Counted from the stretch's first letter, positions 42,896-52,319 are shown. The stretch: DNA of 64,000 nucleotides from Micromonospora rifamycinica (GCF_900090265.1 NZ_LT607752.1:4402001-4466000); one strand, 5' to 3'. Numbers and translations: made by a program. The notes: generated by a model not told the origin, from the sequence alone.

Positions 42896-45829
42896 ATGAA
42901 CTCGTACGGCGATCCCAGTTCCCCGCGTGCGCGGGCCCAGGTACCGGGTTCGAACGGCGGCCCCGGACCGGGGGCGGACGACGCGTACCCCCGGCACTCC
43001 GGTGCGGCCCCGGCCGGCCGGGCGTCGGTCGGCGGTGCCGCGCCCAGCGGGCGGGCCTCGGCGGCGGTGCCCCCGCCGCGCGCGACGGGCGGTGCGGCCG
43101 GCTCGGCCTCGGTCGGCCGGGCCGGCTCGGGTCGCGCCTCGGTGCCGGTCTCCCCGGCCGGGCCGGGCCGGGCCTCCGTGCCGGTCTCCCCGGCGTCGTC
43201 GGCGTCGGGGTGGGGCGGCGGTGGCCGGGCCTCGGTGCCGGTCTCCCCGGCGGGCGGACCGGCCGGTCGGGCCAGTGTCGGGACGGCTTCCGCCGGCCGG
43301 GCCAGCGTCGGCGCGGCGTCGGTCGGCTCCGCTGGCCGGGCCTCGGTGGCCCGGGCCGGCGTGGCGCAGGTCGGCGGGCCGGGTGGGCCGGGCGGCCCGA
43401 ACGGGCCGGGTCGTGGCTACGGCGGCGGTGCCGGCGGCGGGCGTGGACGCGGGCCGGGTGACCCGGACGCGCTGGCGCGGGCCAAGCGGCGTAAGCGGAT
43501 CAACCTGCTGATCGCCGGCTTCGCGGTCTTCATCATGCTCGCCGGTCTCGGCGTGGTCGGCTTCACCTACTACTCCACCACCGTGGTGCTGCCCAACCAG
43601 ATCAAGCTGCCGCTCGCCACCACCATCTACGCCAGCGACAACAAGACGGTCATCGCCAAGGTCGGCGAGCAGAACCGCACCTTCGTCTCGATCAACCAGA
43701 TCCCGCAGCACATGCGGGACGCGGTGGCGGCGGCGGAGGACAAGAACTTCTACGAGCACGCCGGTGTCGACTACAAGGGCATCGCCCGCGCCGCCTGGAA
43801 CAACCTCTCCAACGGCGACAAGCAGGGTGCCTCGACGATCACCCAGCAGTACGCCCGCAACGCCTACGAGAACCTCCAGGACGACTCGTACGCGCGGAAG
43901 GTCAAGGAGGCGATCGTCGCCTCCAAGCTCAATGATCAGTTCACCAAGGAACAGATCATGGAGCACTACCTCAACACCATCTACTTCGGTCGCAACGCGT
44001 ACGGCATCGAGGCGGCGGCGCAGACGTACTTCGGCAAGTCGGTCTCGAAGGTCGACGTGGCCGAGGCCGCCGTGCTCGCCGCGCTGATCAAGCAGCCGGA
44101 GCCGAGCAGCACCCACAAGGGTTTCGACCCGGCGCTCAACCCGACGGACGCCAAGGACCGGTGGGACTACGTCATCAAGAACATGATCGAGATGCACTGG
44201 GTCGACGCCCCCGGCCGACCGGCGCATCCGACGGAGTACCCGACCAAGACCCTGCAGACTCCCAAGGAGTCCCGCTCCGGCGTCAAGTTCGGGGTCAACA
44301 CCCCGATCGGCAACGTGATCAACTACGTGTCGGCGGAGATGCGGGAGAAGAAGCTCTGCACCGACAACGACGCCGAGGTGACCGAGCGCAAGCCGCGCTG
44401 TTCGGCGATGCTCCGCGAGGGTGGTTACCGGATCCGGACCACCATCGACAACAAGGTGCAGAAGGCCGTCACCAGCGCCGCCCAGCGCAGCACCAAGGGT
44501 TCCGAGCTGGACGGCGCCCGCAAGAACCTGATGGCCGCAGTGGTCTCCATCGACCCGCGCAACGGCCGGGTGCTCGGCTACTACGGCGGGGACGACGGCA
44601 CCGGCACCGACTACGCCGGCACGAATACCGACACGAACGGCAACGTCACCGGCGGTCACTCGCCCGGCTCCAGTTTCAAGATCTACACGTTGGCGGCGGC
44701 GCTGGAGGCCGGCAAGTCCGTCGAGTCGCGTTGGAAGGGGCGGGCCTTCACCCCGGAGGGCGTGAAGTTCCGGGTCAGCAACGCCGGCACCGACAATCCC
44801 AGCTGTGGTGACTCCTGCACGCTGCGGGAGTCCACGTTGAAGTCGCTGAACGTGCCGTTCTACCACGTCAGCCTGGACATCGGCCCCGACAAGATCGTCG
44901 ACATGGCGGCCAAGGCCGGCGTCGGCATGATGTGGCAGACCAACGTGAGCCCGCCCAAGGGGCACGACCTGACCAAGGAGAAGGCCGCCGACCTGGCGCC
45001 CGATCCCTTCTACCACGTGGTCGCCTACGGTCAGTACCCGATCACCGTGCTGGACCACGCCAACGGCATCGCCACCTTCGCCAACAAGGGCATCTACAAC
45101 AAGGCGCACTTCCTGATCTCCGCCGAGAAGCAGAACAAGGAGACCGGCAAGTGGGAGAAGCTCGGTGGCGAGCAGCTCAAGCCGCAGAAGCGGATCAACC
45201 CGGACGTGGTCGCCGACGTGACCGACGTGCTGAAAGACTACCCGGGCCGGATCAACCACACCCTGGCCGACGGCCGGAAGGCGACCGCCAAGACCGGCAC
45301 CTGGGAGCTCAAGGAGGGCACCACCCAGAACGGTGACGCCTGGACCATCGGCTACACCCCGCAGCTCGCCACCGCCGTCTGGGTGGGCAACAAGGGCAAA
45401 CGGGAAGCGATCAGGCTGAACAACGGCGACAACATCAGCGGTGCCACCATGCCCGGCGAGATCTGGGAACGGGTGATGAACGGCGCGCTCAAGGGCGAGG
45501 ACAAGCTGGACTTCCCGCCGGCAGCGAAGGTCGGCGACCCGGAGTCCGGCAACGGCACCCCGCCCCCGCCCCCGCCCCCGCCGCCGAACCAGAACGGGCA
45601 GAACTGCGCCCCCGCCGACCTGCTCTGCCAACTCGGTGGCGGCAACCAGGGTGGAAACCAGGGCGGCAACCAGGGTGGAAACCAAGGCGGCAACCAGGGT
45701 GGAAACCAAGGCGGCAACCAGGGTGGCAACCAGGGCGGCAATCCGCCGCTCCCGCCCAACCAGAATCTCCCCGGCCAGAACGGGGGGAACGGCGGCGGCA
45801 TCCTGCCCACCCCACGCACCCGGGAGTGA
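42896..45829 (+). CDS. ponA: Class A penicillin-binding protein (PBP1A/PonA)
   Basis: 977-aa bifunctional peptidoglycan synthase. The N-terminal about 195 cytoplasmic residues are a low-complexity Gly/Arg/Ala/Ser tract with repeated GRASVG and GRASVPVSPAG. One membrane segment (INLLIAGFAVFIMLAGLGVVGFTYYST, about 201-227) leads to the glycosyltransferase domain (VAAAEDKNFYEHAGVDYKGIARAAWNN, ASTITQQYARN) and then the transpeptidase: SPGSSFK (Ser nucleophile), SLN and KTGTWE. The C-terminus has a proline run and eight GGNQ repeats. The ATG follows GAGGA. Orthologue position of Rv0050. Confidence 0.95.
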   Translation: MNSYGDPSSPRARAQVPGSNGGPGPGADDAYPRHSGAAPAGRASVGGAAPSGRASAAVPPPRATGGAAGSASVGRAGSGRASVPVSPAGPGRASVPVSPASSASGWGGGGRASVPVSPAGGPAGRASVGTASAGRASVGAASVGSAGRASVARAGVAQVGGPGGPGGPNGPGRGYGGGAGGGRGRGPGDPDALARAKRRKRINLLIAGFAVFIMLAGLGVVGFTYYSTTVVLPNQIKLPLATTIYASDNKTVIAKVGEQNRTFVSINQIPQHMRDAVAAAEDKNFYEHAGVDYKGIARAAWNNLSNGDKQGASTITQQYARNAYENLQDDSYARKVKEAIVASKLNDQFTKEQIMEHYLNTIYFGRNAYGIEAAAQTYFGKSVSKVDVAEAAVLAALIKQPEPSSTHKGFDPALNPTDAKDRWDYVIKNMIEMHWVDAPGRPAHPTEYPTKTLQTPKESRSGVKFGVNTPIGNVINYVSAEMREKKLCTDNDAEVTERKPRCSAMLREGGYRIRTTIDNKVQKAVTSAAQRSTKGSELDGARKNLMAAVVSIDPRNGRVLGYYGGDDGTGTDYAGTNTDTNGNVTGGHSPGSSFKIYTLAAALEAGKSVESRWKGRAFTPEGVKFRVSNAGTDNPSCGDSCTLRESTLKSLNVPFYHVSLDIGPDKIVDMAAKAGVGMMWQTNVSPPKGHDLTKEKAADLAPDPFYHVVAYGQYPITVLDHANGIATFANKGIYNKAHFLISAEKQNKETGKWEKLGGEQLKPQKRINPDVVADVTDVLKDYPGRINHTLADGRKATAKTGTWELKEGTTQNGDAWTIGYTPQLATAVWVGNKGKREAIRLNNGDNISGATMPGEIWERVMNGALKGEDKLDFPPAAKVGDPESGNGTPPPPPPPPPNQNGQNCAPADLLCQLGGGNQGGNQGGNQGGNQGGNQGGNQGGNQGGNQGGNPPLPPNQNLPGQNGGNGGGILPTPRTRE
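45637..45741 (+). repeat. 12-base tandem repeat in the ponA 3' end
   Basis: About eight units of GG(T/C)GG(A/C)AACCA(G/A) encoding GGNQ, partly alternating GGAAAC/GGCAAC, which suggests a 24-base higher-order unit. Confidence 0.85.
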
Positions 45830-45860
45830 CCCGAACTCGGCGCTGACGACCGTCGATACC

Positions 45861-45896
45861 GCTGCCGGCCACCGCGAATCCGCGGTGGCCGGCAGC
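45861..45896 (+). terminator. ponA terminator hairpin
   Basis: Perfect 16-base arms GCTGCCGGCCACCGCG and CGCGGTGGCCGGCAGC with a four-base loop, 32 bases past the ponA stop. Confidence 0.8.
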
Positions 45897-46006
45897 GGCG
45901 TTTCCCGGTCGACCCGGTGGCCGGACTGCCGCTGTCGTCGCGCGGGGGCATTCGACCGGAACATGCTCCTCGTCCACGAGCCATTCATAGGGCAGGATGC
46001 ATTCTC

Positions 46007-47515
46007 ATGAGCAACCAGCCGACGGCCGGCATCGACGACGCCGGGACCAGTGACCACCCGTCCCGATCGGACGGCTTCGTCCGGGGCGCCGCCGAGGCGA
46101 TCGGCGGGCCGCTCGGCGACCACGCCGTCGCCCTGGACCGGCCCGCCGGTCGGGAGAGCCGGTTCTGGACGGCGGCCCGGATCGTGCTGGCGCTGGCCTG
46201 TCTGACCCTGGCCCTGCACTGGGTGCAGAAGGCGCCCTGCCAGAACGGCGCCTGGCAGAACAACATCCAGTACACCCGGATGTGCTACACCGACGTGCTG
46301 GCCCTCTACTACGCCGAGGGCCTGCACGAGGGCAAGGTCCCCTACCGGGACCACCCGGTCGAGTACCCGGTGCTCACCGGCTACATGATGGGTGCGCTCG
46401 GTCTGCCGGTGCACGCTCTCGGCGTCGACGACCCGACGATCAACCAGGGGCGGTGGTTCTACAACGCCAACGCGTTGGCCCTCAGCGCGCTCGCGGTCGC
46501 CACCGCCGCGGTCATCCTCTCCCTGCGTCGCCGACGACCCTGGGACGCGGCACTCTTCGCCCTGGCCCCGGCACTGTTCCTCACCGCCACCGTCAACTGG
46601 GACTTCCTCGCCATCGGGCTGGCCGCGCTCGGGCTGGCCGCCTGGGCGAAACGACAACCCGTCCTGGCCGGGGTCCTGCTCGGCCTGGGTGGCGCGGCGA
46701 AGATGTGGCCACTGTTCCTGTTCGGCCCGATCCTGATCCTCGCGTTGCGCGCGGGCCGGCTGCGGGCCGCGTTGACCGCCACCGCGACCGGCGCGGTCGC
46801 GCTGGTCGCGGTGAACCTGCCCACCGCGATCCGCTACCCCGACAACTGGGGGCGGTTCTTCGAACTGAACACCACCCGACCCATCGACTGGGGCACGCTC
46901 TGGTACATCGGGCGGTATCTCGACGGCAAGGTGAACACCGGCGGCCCCGGCGACCAGGGTCCGTTCCAGTGGCTGAACGCCAACATCCCGACCCTCAACA
47001 ACCTGTCGTACGCCCTGTTCGGGCTGGCCTGCGTCGGCGTGGCCGTACTGGCCCTGCGGGCACCCCGCCGGCCCCGGCTGGCCCAGCTCGCCTTCCTGGT
47101 GGTGGCGGCCTTCCTGATCTTCAGCAAGGTCTGGTCCCAGCAGTTCGTGCTCTGGCTGCTGCCGCTGGCGGTGCTCGCCCGACCGCGGTGGGGCGCCTTC
47201 CTCGCCTGGCAGCTCGCCGAGGTGTGCTACTTCGCCGCGTTCTACGGCGAGCTGCTCGGCTCGGCCACCAGCCGCCCGGTCTTCCCCGAGGGGGTCTTCG
47301 TGCTCGCCTCGTCGCTGCGGCTCGGCACGGTGGTGGTGCTCTGTGTCCTGATCGTCAAGGACATCCTGCACCCGGAGCGCGACGCGGTCCGGCAGACCTA
47401 CGCCGACGACCCCGACGGCGGCGTCCTGGACGGTTCCCCCGACGCCCCCTGGCTGGCCAGACTCCGCCGCAAAGCCCCCACCCCCGAACCCGAACCAACC
47501 CCCACCCCCGCCTGA
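46007..47515 (+). CDS. GT87-like polyprenol-phosphate mannosyltransferase (GT-C)
   Basis: 502-aa integral membrane protein with about ten membrane segments. An early luminal loop LYYAEGLHEGKVPYRDHPVEYPVLTGYMMG carries the acidic-pair pattern of GT-C enzymes, and AAKMWPLFLFGPILILALR is typical of GT87. It corresponds in position to Rv0051. Such enzymes add mannose from polyprenyl-phosphate-mannose to lipoglycans or glycans; the acceptor is unknown. The ATG at 46007 is preferred over in-frame upstream codons that run into the ponA terminator. Confidence 0.85.
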   Translation: MSNQPTAGIDDAGTSDHPSRSDGFVRGAAEAIGGPLGDHAVALDRPAGRESRFWTAARIVLALACLTLALHWVQKAPCQNGAWQNNIQYTRMCYTDVLALYYAEGLHEGKVPYRDHPVEYPVLTGYMMGALGLPVHALGVDDPTINQGRWFYNANALALSALAVATAAVILSLRRRRPWDAALFALAPALFLTATVNWDFLAIGLAALGLAAWAKRQPVLAGVLLGLGGAAKMWPLFLFGPILILALRAGRLRAALTATATGAVALVAVNLPTAIRYPDNWGRFFELNTTRPIDWGTLWYIGRYLDGKVNTGGPGDQGPFQWLNANIPTLNNLSYALFGLACVGVAVLALRAPRRPRLAQLAFLVVAAFLIFSKVWSQQFVLWLLPLAVLARPRWGAFLAWQLAEVCYFAAFYGELLGSATSRPVFPEGVFVLASSLRLGTVVVLCVLIVKDILHPERDAVRQTYADDPDGGVLDGSPDAPWLARLRRKAPTPEPEPTPTPA

Positions 47516-47603
47516 CCCCACCCCACCCCACCCCCACCGACCCGCCAACTCCCCACCCCCACCACCCCGGACGCGCAAGTCCAGGACGGCACTTCGCCCG
47601 TCA

Positions 47604-47677
47604 GGCGGGCGGGGGAGCCCAGCCGGCGCAGGGATCAAGCCTGACCGCCCGGAGCCGGCTGGGCTCCCCCGCCCGCC
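47604..47677. terminator. 23-base perfect inverted repeat between convergent genes
   Basis: Left arm 47604-47626 and right arm 47655-47677 are perfect reverse complements (GGCGGGCGGGGGAGCCCAGC at the left), with a 28-base loop. It lies between the ends of the two converging GT-C genes, so a bidirectional terminator is likely; the arm length is unusual. Confidence 0.75.
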
Positions 47678-47692
47678 CCCACCGCAACCGGC

Positions 47693-49747
47693 TCAGAGAC
47701 GGAACACCACGGCATTGCCGACCTGCTGGCGGGTGATGCCCAACTGGTCGACCGGGGCGTCCACGGTCACCTCCCACGGGGTGCCGACGATCTGGTCCCG
47801 CAGCACCACCACGTCGCGTACGCCGAGGGTGCGCAGGTAGTCGACGCTGGTCTGGTCGGGGAAGGCCGCCGTCACCCGGCGTACGTCGTCGAGCTGTTTC
47901 GGGGTGAACCCGCTGCCGCCGTTGACCACCTGCTGGAAGCGGCTGGTCGACCAGAGCATCACCGGCTGGTCCTGGTTCTGGCCGCTGGGCAGCACCAGCA
48001 GCGGACCGTCCACCGTCCGCATCGCCACCGGTTGTTCCGGCACCACCGGATGCGGTGTGTCGTTCAGCCCCTCCACCACGACCAGCAGCAGCGGCAGCAG
48101 GGTGGCCAGCCGCAACCACGGTGACGGCCGGGCGGGCACCCGCCCGCCGGTGAGTTCGCGTACCCGCTGGGCGAAGGCGGTCACCGTACCGGCCGCCAGC
48201 AGGCCGAGCAGCAGCGTCGTCCAGAGCATCATCCGGCCCGGCGTGCGCAGCCCGCTGAAACCCGGCAGGTGCTCGAAGAGCGGCGCGTAGGTGAAGGTGC
48301 CACCGAAGAACTCGGTGCCCATCGCCAGCACCATGGTGACCAGTACCCCGGCGAGCAGCAGCAGCCGGTGGCGCAGCCGCCACACCGAGAAGAACAGCCC
48401 GCCGGCCGCCAGCGCGTACAGCACGAAGCCCGGCAGCAGGGTCATCTCCGGATGCCAGGGCAGCGTCGCCCGTGCCCCCTCGTGCAGCCCGCCCCAGATC
48501 CACGACTCGGCGGGCGCGGTGAAGAAGCCACTGGCCGGCGGCGAGTAGACGCCGATGTCGCCGAGCGTCCGTTCCGCGTTCGGGTGCAGCTCGGCCACCT
48601 TGAAGTACGGCACCGCCAGCAGCGCGCCGACGCCGGCGAAGAGCAGCCCGCCGACCAGGTCGGCGACGAACAGCCGGCGACCGAAGGGCCGACGCCCGCG
48701 CCGTCGTCGCCAGAACCACACCGCCGCCGAGACCAGCAGGGTCACCGCGAGGACGTAGGCGAACACCAGGCCGATGCCGAAGCCCAGGCTGAGCTGCCAG
48801 GCGGCCACCACCCACCCGGCGTACGCCCAGCCGACCCGGCGGCGTTCCGGACGGTACCCGTGCCGCAGTGACCAGCCGTGCCCCCGGGCCAGCATGGCCA
48901 GCGCCAGCGGAATGCCGCCGTTGGAGACGATGTGCAGGTGACCGGCCTGGGCGAGCAGCCACGGCGCGTAGGTGTAGCTGACCCCGGCGACCGCCGCACC
49001 GATCCGCCCCGAGCCCAACTGCCGGGCCAGCACGTACGCCCCGAAGGTGGCCATCGCGTGCGCCAGCACGAACATGATGTTGTAGCGGAGCACGGCGGCG
49101 TCCGGTCCGGTGCCGAGCAGGCCGGCCGGCGCGTACCCGAGCAGCATGTCGGAGAAGGCGAAGCTCCAGGGTTCCGGGAAGAACGTGTTGGACTGGAACA
49201 GCTGCCCCGGGTTCGTCCGCAGGGCATGCCCCGACCAGGCCATCTGCCAGGCCTGGAGACTCGGATCCCAGTAGTCCTGGGGGAGGGTGTAGAGCGGGTA
49301 GCGCAGGGTCGGCCAGGTCATCCCCACGGCGAGGGCGAGCGAGGCGAGGACGGCGAGCGTCCACTCGTGCACCAGGAACCGACCGGTGGCGCGGGCCGCC
49401 CGCCGGGGACGACCGGGTACCGGCTCCGGCTCCGGCGCGAACGACGTCCACGGGTCGGCCTCGGCGACGGTGTCCTTCCGGTCCGGCCCGCTACCGTCAC
49501 CACCGGTCGCAGCCGCCTCGGCGGTCGTGGCGACCTTGGTCTCGTCGGTCCTGGCCTTGTCCGCCGTGGTCCCGTCGAGCTTGGCGTCGGCGACCTCGGG
49601 TTTGTCCGCCCTGTCCGGCTCGGCGCTGCGGGGGGCGTCCCCTGCTGCGGTCCGATCCTGCGGCGGCCCCGCCGCGCCCGACGGGCCGGGGGTGGCCCCG
49701 TCGGTCTGCCGTGGCGGCTGGCCGCCGCCGGTCGCGTTGGTGGTCAT
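47693..49747 (-). CDS. Large GT-C/YfhO-like membrane protein
   Basis: 684 aa. A disordered Pro/Ala/Asp/Thr-rich cytoplasmic N-terminus (residues 1-125) precedes about 11 membrane segments; the first luminal loop (LPQDYWDPSLQAWQMAWSGHALRTNPGQLFQSNTFFPEPWSFAFSDMLLG) carries an Asp-rich pattern of GT-C glycosyltransferases. The final about 140 residues form a soluble extracytoplasmic domain. Substrate unknown. The start lies six bases downstream of the endonuclease IV stop, so the two are probably cotranscribed. Confidence 0.8.
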   Translation of the reverse strand: MTTNATGGGQPPRQTDGATPGPSGAAGPPQDRTAAGDAPRSAEPDRADKPEVADAKLDGTTADKARTDETKVATTAEAAATGGDGSGPDRKDTVAEADPWTSFAPEPEPVPGRPRRAARATGRFLVHEWTLAVLASLALAVGMTWPTLRYPLYTLPQDYWDPSLQAWQMAWSGHALRTNPGQLFQSNTFFPEPWSFAFSDMLLGYAPAGLLGTGPDAAVLRYNIMFVLAHAMATFGAYVLARQLGSGRIGAAVAGVSYTYAPWLLAQAGHLHIVSNGGIPLALAMLARGHGWSLRHGYRPERRRVGWAYAGWVVAAWQLSLGFGIGLVFAYVLAVTLLVSAAVWFWRRRRGRRPFGRRLFVADLVGGLLFAGVGALLAVPYFKVAELHPNAERTLGDIGVYSPPASGFFTAPAESWIWGGLHEGARATLPWHPEMTLLPGFVLYALAAGGLFFSVWRLRHRLLLLAGVLVTMVLAMGTEFFGGTFTYAPLFEHLPGFSGLRTPGRMMLWTTLLLGLLAAGTVTAFAQRVRELTGGRVPARPSPWLRLATLLPLLLVVVEGLNDTPHPVVPEQPVAMRTVDGPLLVLPSGQNQDQPVMLWSTSRFQQVVNGGSGFTPKQLDDVRRVTAAFPDQTSVDYLRTLGVRDVVVLRDQIVGTPWEVTVDAPVDQLGITRQQVGNAVVFRL

Positions 49748-49753
49748 CGGCGC

Positions 49754-50536
49754 TCAGGCCCCCGTGCCGAGCTGCTCGCGGAGGAAGGCGATGTCCGCCC
49801 CCTGACCGGCCGGTCCGCCGGGGGTCTCCACGATGACCGGGGCGTCGGCCGCCCGGATCACCGCCACCAGCAGCTCCGGGTCGATGACCCCGCTGTCGAA
49901 GTTGTCGTGCCGGTCCTGTCCGGAGTTGAACCCGCCCTTGGAGTTGTTCGCGTGCACCAGGTCGATCCGGCCGGTGACCGCCTTCACCCGGTCGACCAGG
50001 TCGAGCAGCTCCTCACCGCCGGCGTACGCGTGGCAGGTGTCGAGGCAGAAGCCCACCTCGTAGTCGCCGAGCGCGTCCCAGAGCCGGGCCAGCGCGTCGA
50101 GCCGGCGGGCGCAGGCGTTGTCGCCGCCGGCCGTGTTCTCGATCAGGACCGGGACGGGGAAGCCGCCGGAGTCGGCCGCGTACGCGAAGGTCTTGCGCCA
50201 GTTGTCGAAGCCGACCGCGAGGTCGTCACCGGCGTTGACGTGACCGCCGTGCACGATCAGCCCCCGGGCGTCGAGCTGGGCCGCCGCGGTGGCGTGGCCG
50301 AGCAGCAGCTTGCGGCTGGGGATGCGGATCCGGTTGTTCAGGGTGGCCACGTTGATGACGTACGGGGCGTGGACGTAGAGGTCGACGTCGGCGGCGCGCA
50401 ACCGGTCGGCGTCCTCCCGGGGTTTCGGGGCCTTCCAGCCCTGCGGGTCGGAGAGGAAGAACTGCACCGCCTCGGCGGCGCGGCTGGTTGCCTCTGCCAG
50501 CGGGTCGGCCTGGTCGACGTGGGCTCCGATACGCAT
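49754..50536 (-). CDS. nfo: Deoxyribonuclease IV (AP endonuclease)
   Basis: Zinc-dependent AP endonuclease of base-excision repair, 260 aa. It begins MRIGAHVDQADPLAEATSRAAEAVQFFLSDPQGW; metal ligands are visible in YVHAPYVINVA, LIVHGGHV, VLIENTAGG, VGFCLDTCHAYAGG, DLVHANNSKGGFNSGQDRHDNFDSG and VIVETPGG. The ATG at 50536 is chosen because the upstream extension is Arg-rich and non-conserved. Confidence 0.95.
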   Translation of the reverse strand: MRIGAHVDQADPLAEATSRAAEAVQFFLSDPQGWKAPKPREDADRLRAADVDLYVHAPYVINVATLNNRIRIPSRKLLLGHATAAAQLDARGLIVHGGHVNAGDDLAVGFDNWRKTFAYAADSGGFPVPVLIENTAGGDNACARRLDALARLWDALGDYEVGFCLDTCHAYAGGEELLDLVDRVKAVTGRIDLVHANNSKGGFNSGQDRHDNFDSGVIDPELLVAVIRAADAPVIVETPGGPAGQGADIAFLREQLGTGA

Positions 50537-51117
50537 GCAGGCGAGCCTACGTCCCGCCACCGACTCCGACAGGCGACGGTCAGGGGCAAGTCGGCTCCGG
50601 TGACCACGCGGCGGGCCGGCACACCCGTTGGTCGTCGGGGCGGCCGGTCGCCGAACCCGCGTCACCCGTCGGGACCGGCGGTCGTTGAGCCGGGTGGGAC
50701 CACCGGGGCAGCTGCACCGCCGGCACGGGGGATCTCGGACGAATAGTTTGAATTCGGCTATCTCGTGACGACTACCGTTGTATCGTCGGATAACAACAGG
50801 ATGAAGCTCCGCGGGGTGTCCTCGATCCAACCTCATCGGTGTGGTCGTTCCTCCCCAGGTCCCACCCAAGGAATGCGGACGGGACGCCCCGCGGCCCCGT
50901 GCACAGGGGTCGCCGCCGGCCTTCGGGCGCTGCGGCGGCCCCTGTCGCCCTTCCCCGGCCCGCCGGGGCGGCCTGCGCGGGAGTGATCGTCACGACCGGG
51001 TATCCTGGTCCGGTTGTCCGCGTCCGGTCGGGTTCCCCCGACACCGGGCGGGCACGACGCACGACCTCCTGCCACGGAAGGACCGTGGCCGCCTAGCCCA
51101 CAGGAGGTGAGCACGTC
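50537..51117. other. nfo-rpsF divergent region
   Basis: About 580 bases with no convincing gene. AT-richer around 50735-50800. It should contain the rpsF operon promoter and an S6-type mRNA leader; I cannot place the elements with confidence. Confidence 0.5.
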
Positions 51118-51408
51118 TTGCGTCATTACGAAGTCATGGTGATCCTCGACTCCAGCCTTGAGGAACGCACCGTCGCACCCTCGCTCGACACGTACCTGAA
51201 CGTGATCCGGACCGCGGGTGGCTCGGTCGAGAAGACCGACGTGTGGGGCCGCCGGCGCCTCGCGTACGAGATCAACAAGAAGGCCGAGGGCATCTACGCC
51301 GTCATCGACCTTCAGGCGACGCCGGAGGCGGTGGCCGAACTCGACCGCCAGCTGCGGCTCAACGAGTCCGTGCTGCGCACCAAGGTCATCCGTCCGGAGA
51401 TGCGCTAA
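51118..51408 (+). CDS. rpsF: 30S ribosomal protein S6
   Basis: 96-aa protein beginning (TTG)RHYEVMVILDSSLEERTVAPSLDTYLNVIRTAGGSVEKTDVWGRRRLAYEINKKAEGIYAVIDL, clear S6, which pairs with S18 in the 30S platform. The TTG start has a strong CAGGAGGTGA 10 bases upstream and sits exactly at the conserved N-terminus. It is the first gene of the rpsF-ssb-rpsR-rplI operon. Confidence 0.97.
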   Translation: MRHYEVMVILDSSLEERTVAPSLDTYLNVIRTAGGSVEKTDVWGRRRLAYEINKKAEGIYAVIDLQATPEAVAELDRQLRLNESVLRTKVIRPEMR

Positions 51409-51505
51409 GCATTCAACCCCGGTTCGCCCGGATCAGCCTCGTCGATGCTGTCAGAGGGTTCTGAGAGCCTGTACGACGCAACGATGAGTGTGCGAGGAGA
51501 TGGTC

Positions 51506-52024
51506 ATGGCAGGAGACACCACCATCACGGTCATCGGCAATCTGACCGATGACCCCGAGTTGCGGTTCACCCCGTCCGGTGCGGCGGTCGCCAAGTTCCG
51601 GGTCGCTTCGACGCCCCGGTTCATGGACAAGACCACCAACGAATGGAAGGACGGCGAGCCGCTCTTCCTGGCCTGCACCGTGTGGCGGCAGGCGGCGGAG
51701 CACGTCGCCGAGTCGCTCCAGCGCGGCGCCCGCGTGATCGTCTCGGGTCGGCTGCGCCAGCGGTCGTACGAGACCCGCGAGGGCGAGAAGCGCACCGTCA
51801 TCGAGCTCGAGGTCGACGAGATCGGCCCGTCGCTGCGCTACGCCACGGCGAAGGTGCAGAAGATGTCGCGCTCCGGTGGCGGCGGCGGTGGCTTCGGCTC
51901 CGGTGGCGGTGGCAACCAGGGCGGCGGCGGAGGCAACTTCGACGACCCCTGGGCCTCTGCTGCGCCGGCCCCCTCCTCGCGCGGTGGTTCGGGCGCCAAT
52001 TTTGATGAGGAGCCACCGTTCTAA
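51506..52024 (+). CDS. ssb: Single-stranded DNA-binding protein
   Basis: 172 aa: N-terminal OB fold (MAGDTTITVIGNLTDDPELRFTPSGAAVAKFRVASTPRF, WRQAAEHVAESLQRGARVIVSGRLRQRSYE), then a Gly-rich linker and the acidic tip DEEPPF that recruits partner proteins. The ATG at 51506 follows GAGGAGA; an upstream in-frame ATG at 51488 is less likely. Essential replication SSB in the ribosomal operon. Confidence 0.96.
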   Translation: MAGDTTITVIGNLTDDPELRFTPSGAAVAKFRVASTPRFMDKTTNEWKDGEPLFLACTVWRQAAEHVAESLQRGARVIVSGRLRQRSYETREGEKRTVIELEVDEIGPSLRYATAKVQKMSRSGGGGGGFGSGGGGNQGGGGGNFDDPWASAAPAPSSRGGSGANFDEEPPF

Positions 52025-52065
52025 TGGCGCCGAGCGCCCGCGATCGCAAACCAGGAGCACGTGCA

Positions 52066-52305
52066 ATGGCCAAGGCTGCGGCACTTCGCAAACCAAAGAA
52101 GAAGGTGAACCCGCTCGACAAGGACGGGATCACCTACATCGATTACAAGGACACCGCGCTGCTGCGCAAGTTCATCTCCGACCGCGGCAAGATCCGCGCT
52201 CGGCGGGTGACCGGCGTCACCTCGCAGCAGCAGCGGCAGATCGCCCGTGCGGTCAAGAACGCCCGTGAGATGGCGCTCCTGCCGTACACCGCCACGGCCC
52301 GCTGA
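52066..52305 (+). CDS. rpsR: 30S ribosomal protein S18, zinc-free (C-minus) form
   Basis: 79-aa S18: MAKAAALRKPKKKVNPLDKDGITYIDYKDTALLRKFISDRGKIRARRVTGVTSQQQRQIARAVKNAREMALLPYTATAR. The zinc-ribbon positions held by CxxC and C-x3-H in C-plus actinobacterial S18 are NPLD and VTSQQ here, so no zinc is bound. The ATG at 52066 follows AGGAGC; an ATG at 52024 overlapping the ssb stop would add 14 non-conserved residues. S18 binds beside S6 in the 30S platform. Confidence 0.95.
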   Translation: MAKAAALRKPKKKVNPLDKDGITYIDYKDTALLRKFISDRGKIRARRVTGVTSQQQRQIARAVKNAREMALLPYTATAR

Positions 52306-52319
52306 GAGGAGGCACCGAC

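Noticed and set aside
42833..47638. A 1601-codon open frame on the minus strand opposite ponA and the GT87 gene
   Set aside because: It is antisense to two clearly recognised genes, has shadow composition (His/Val/Gly-rich), and no family resemblance. Long antisense frames are normal in DNA of this GC content.
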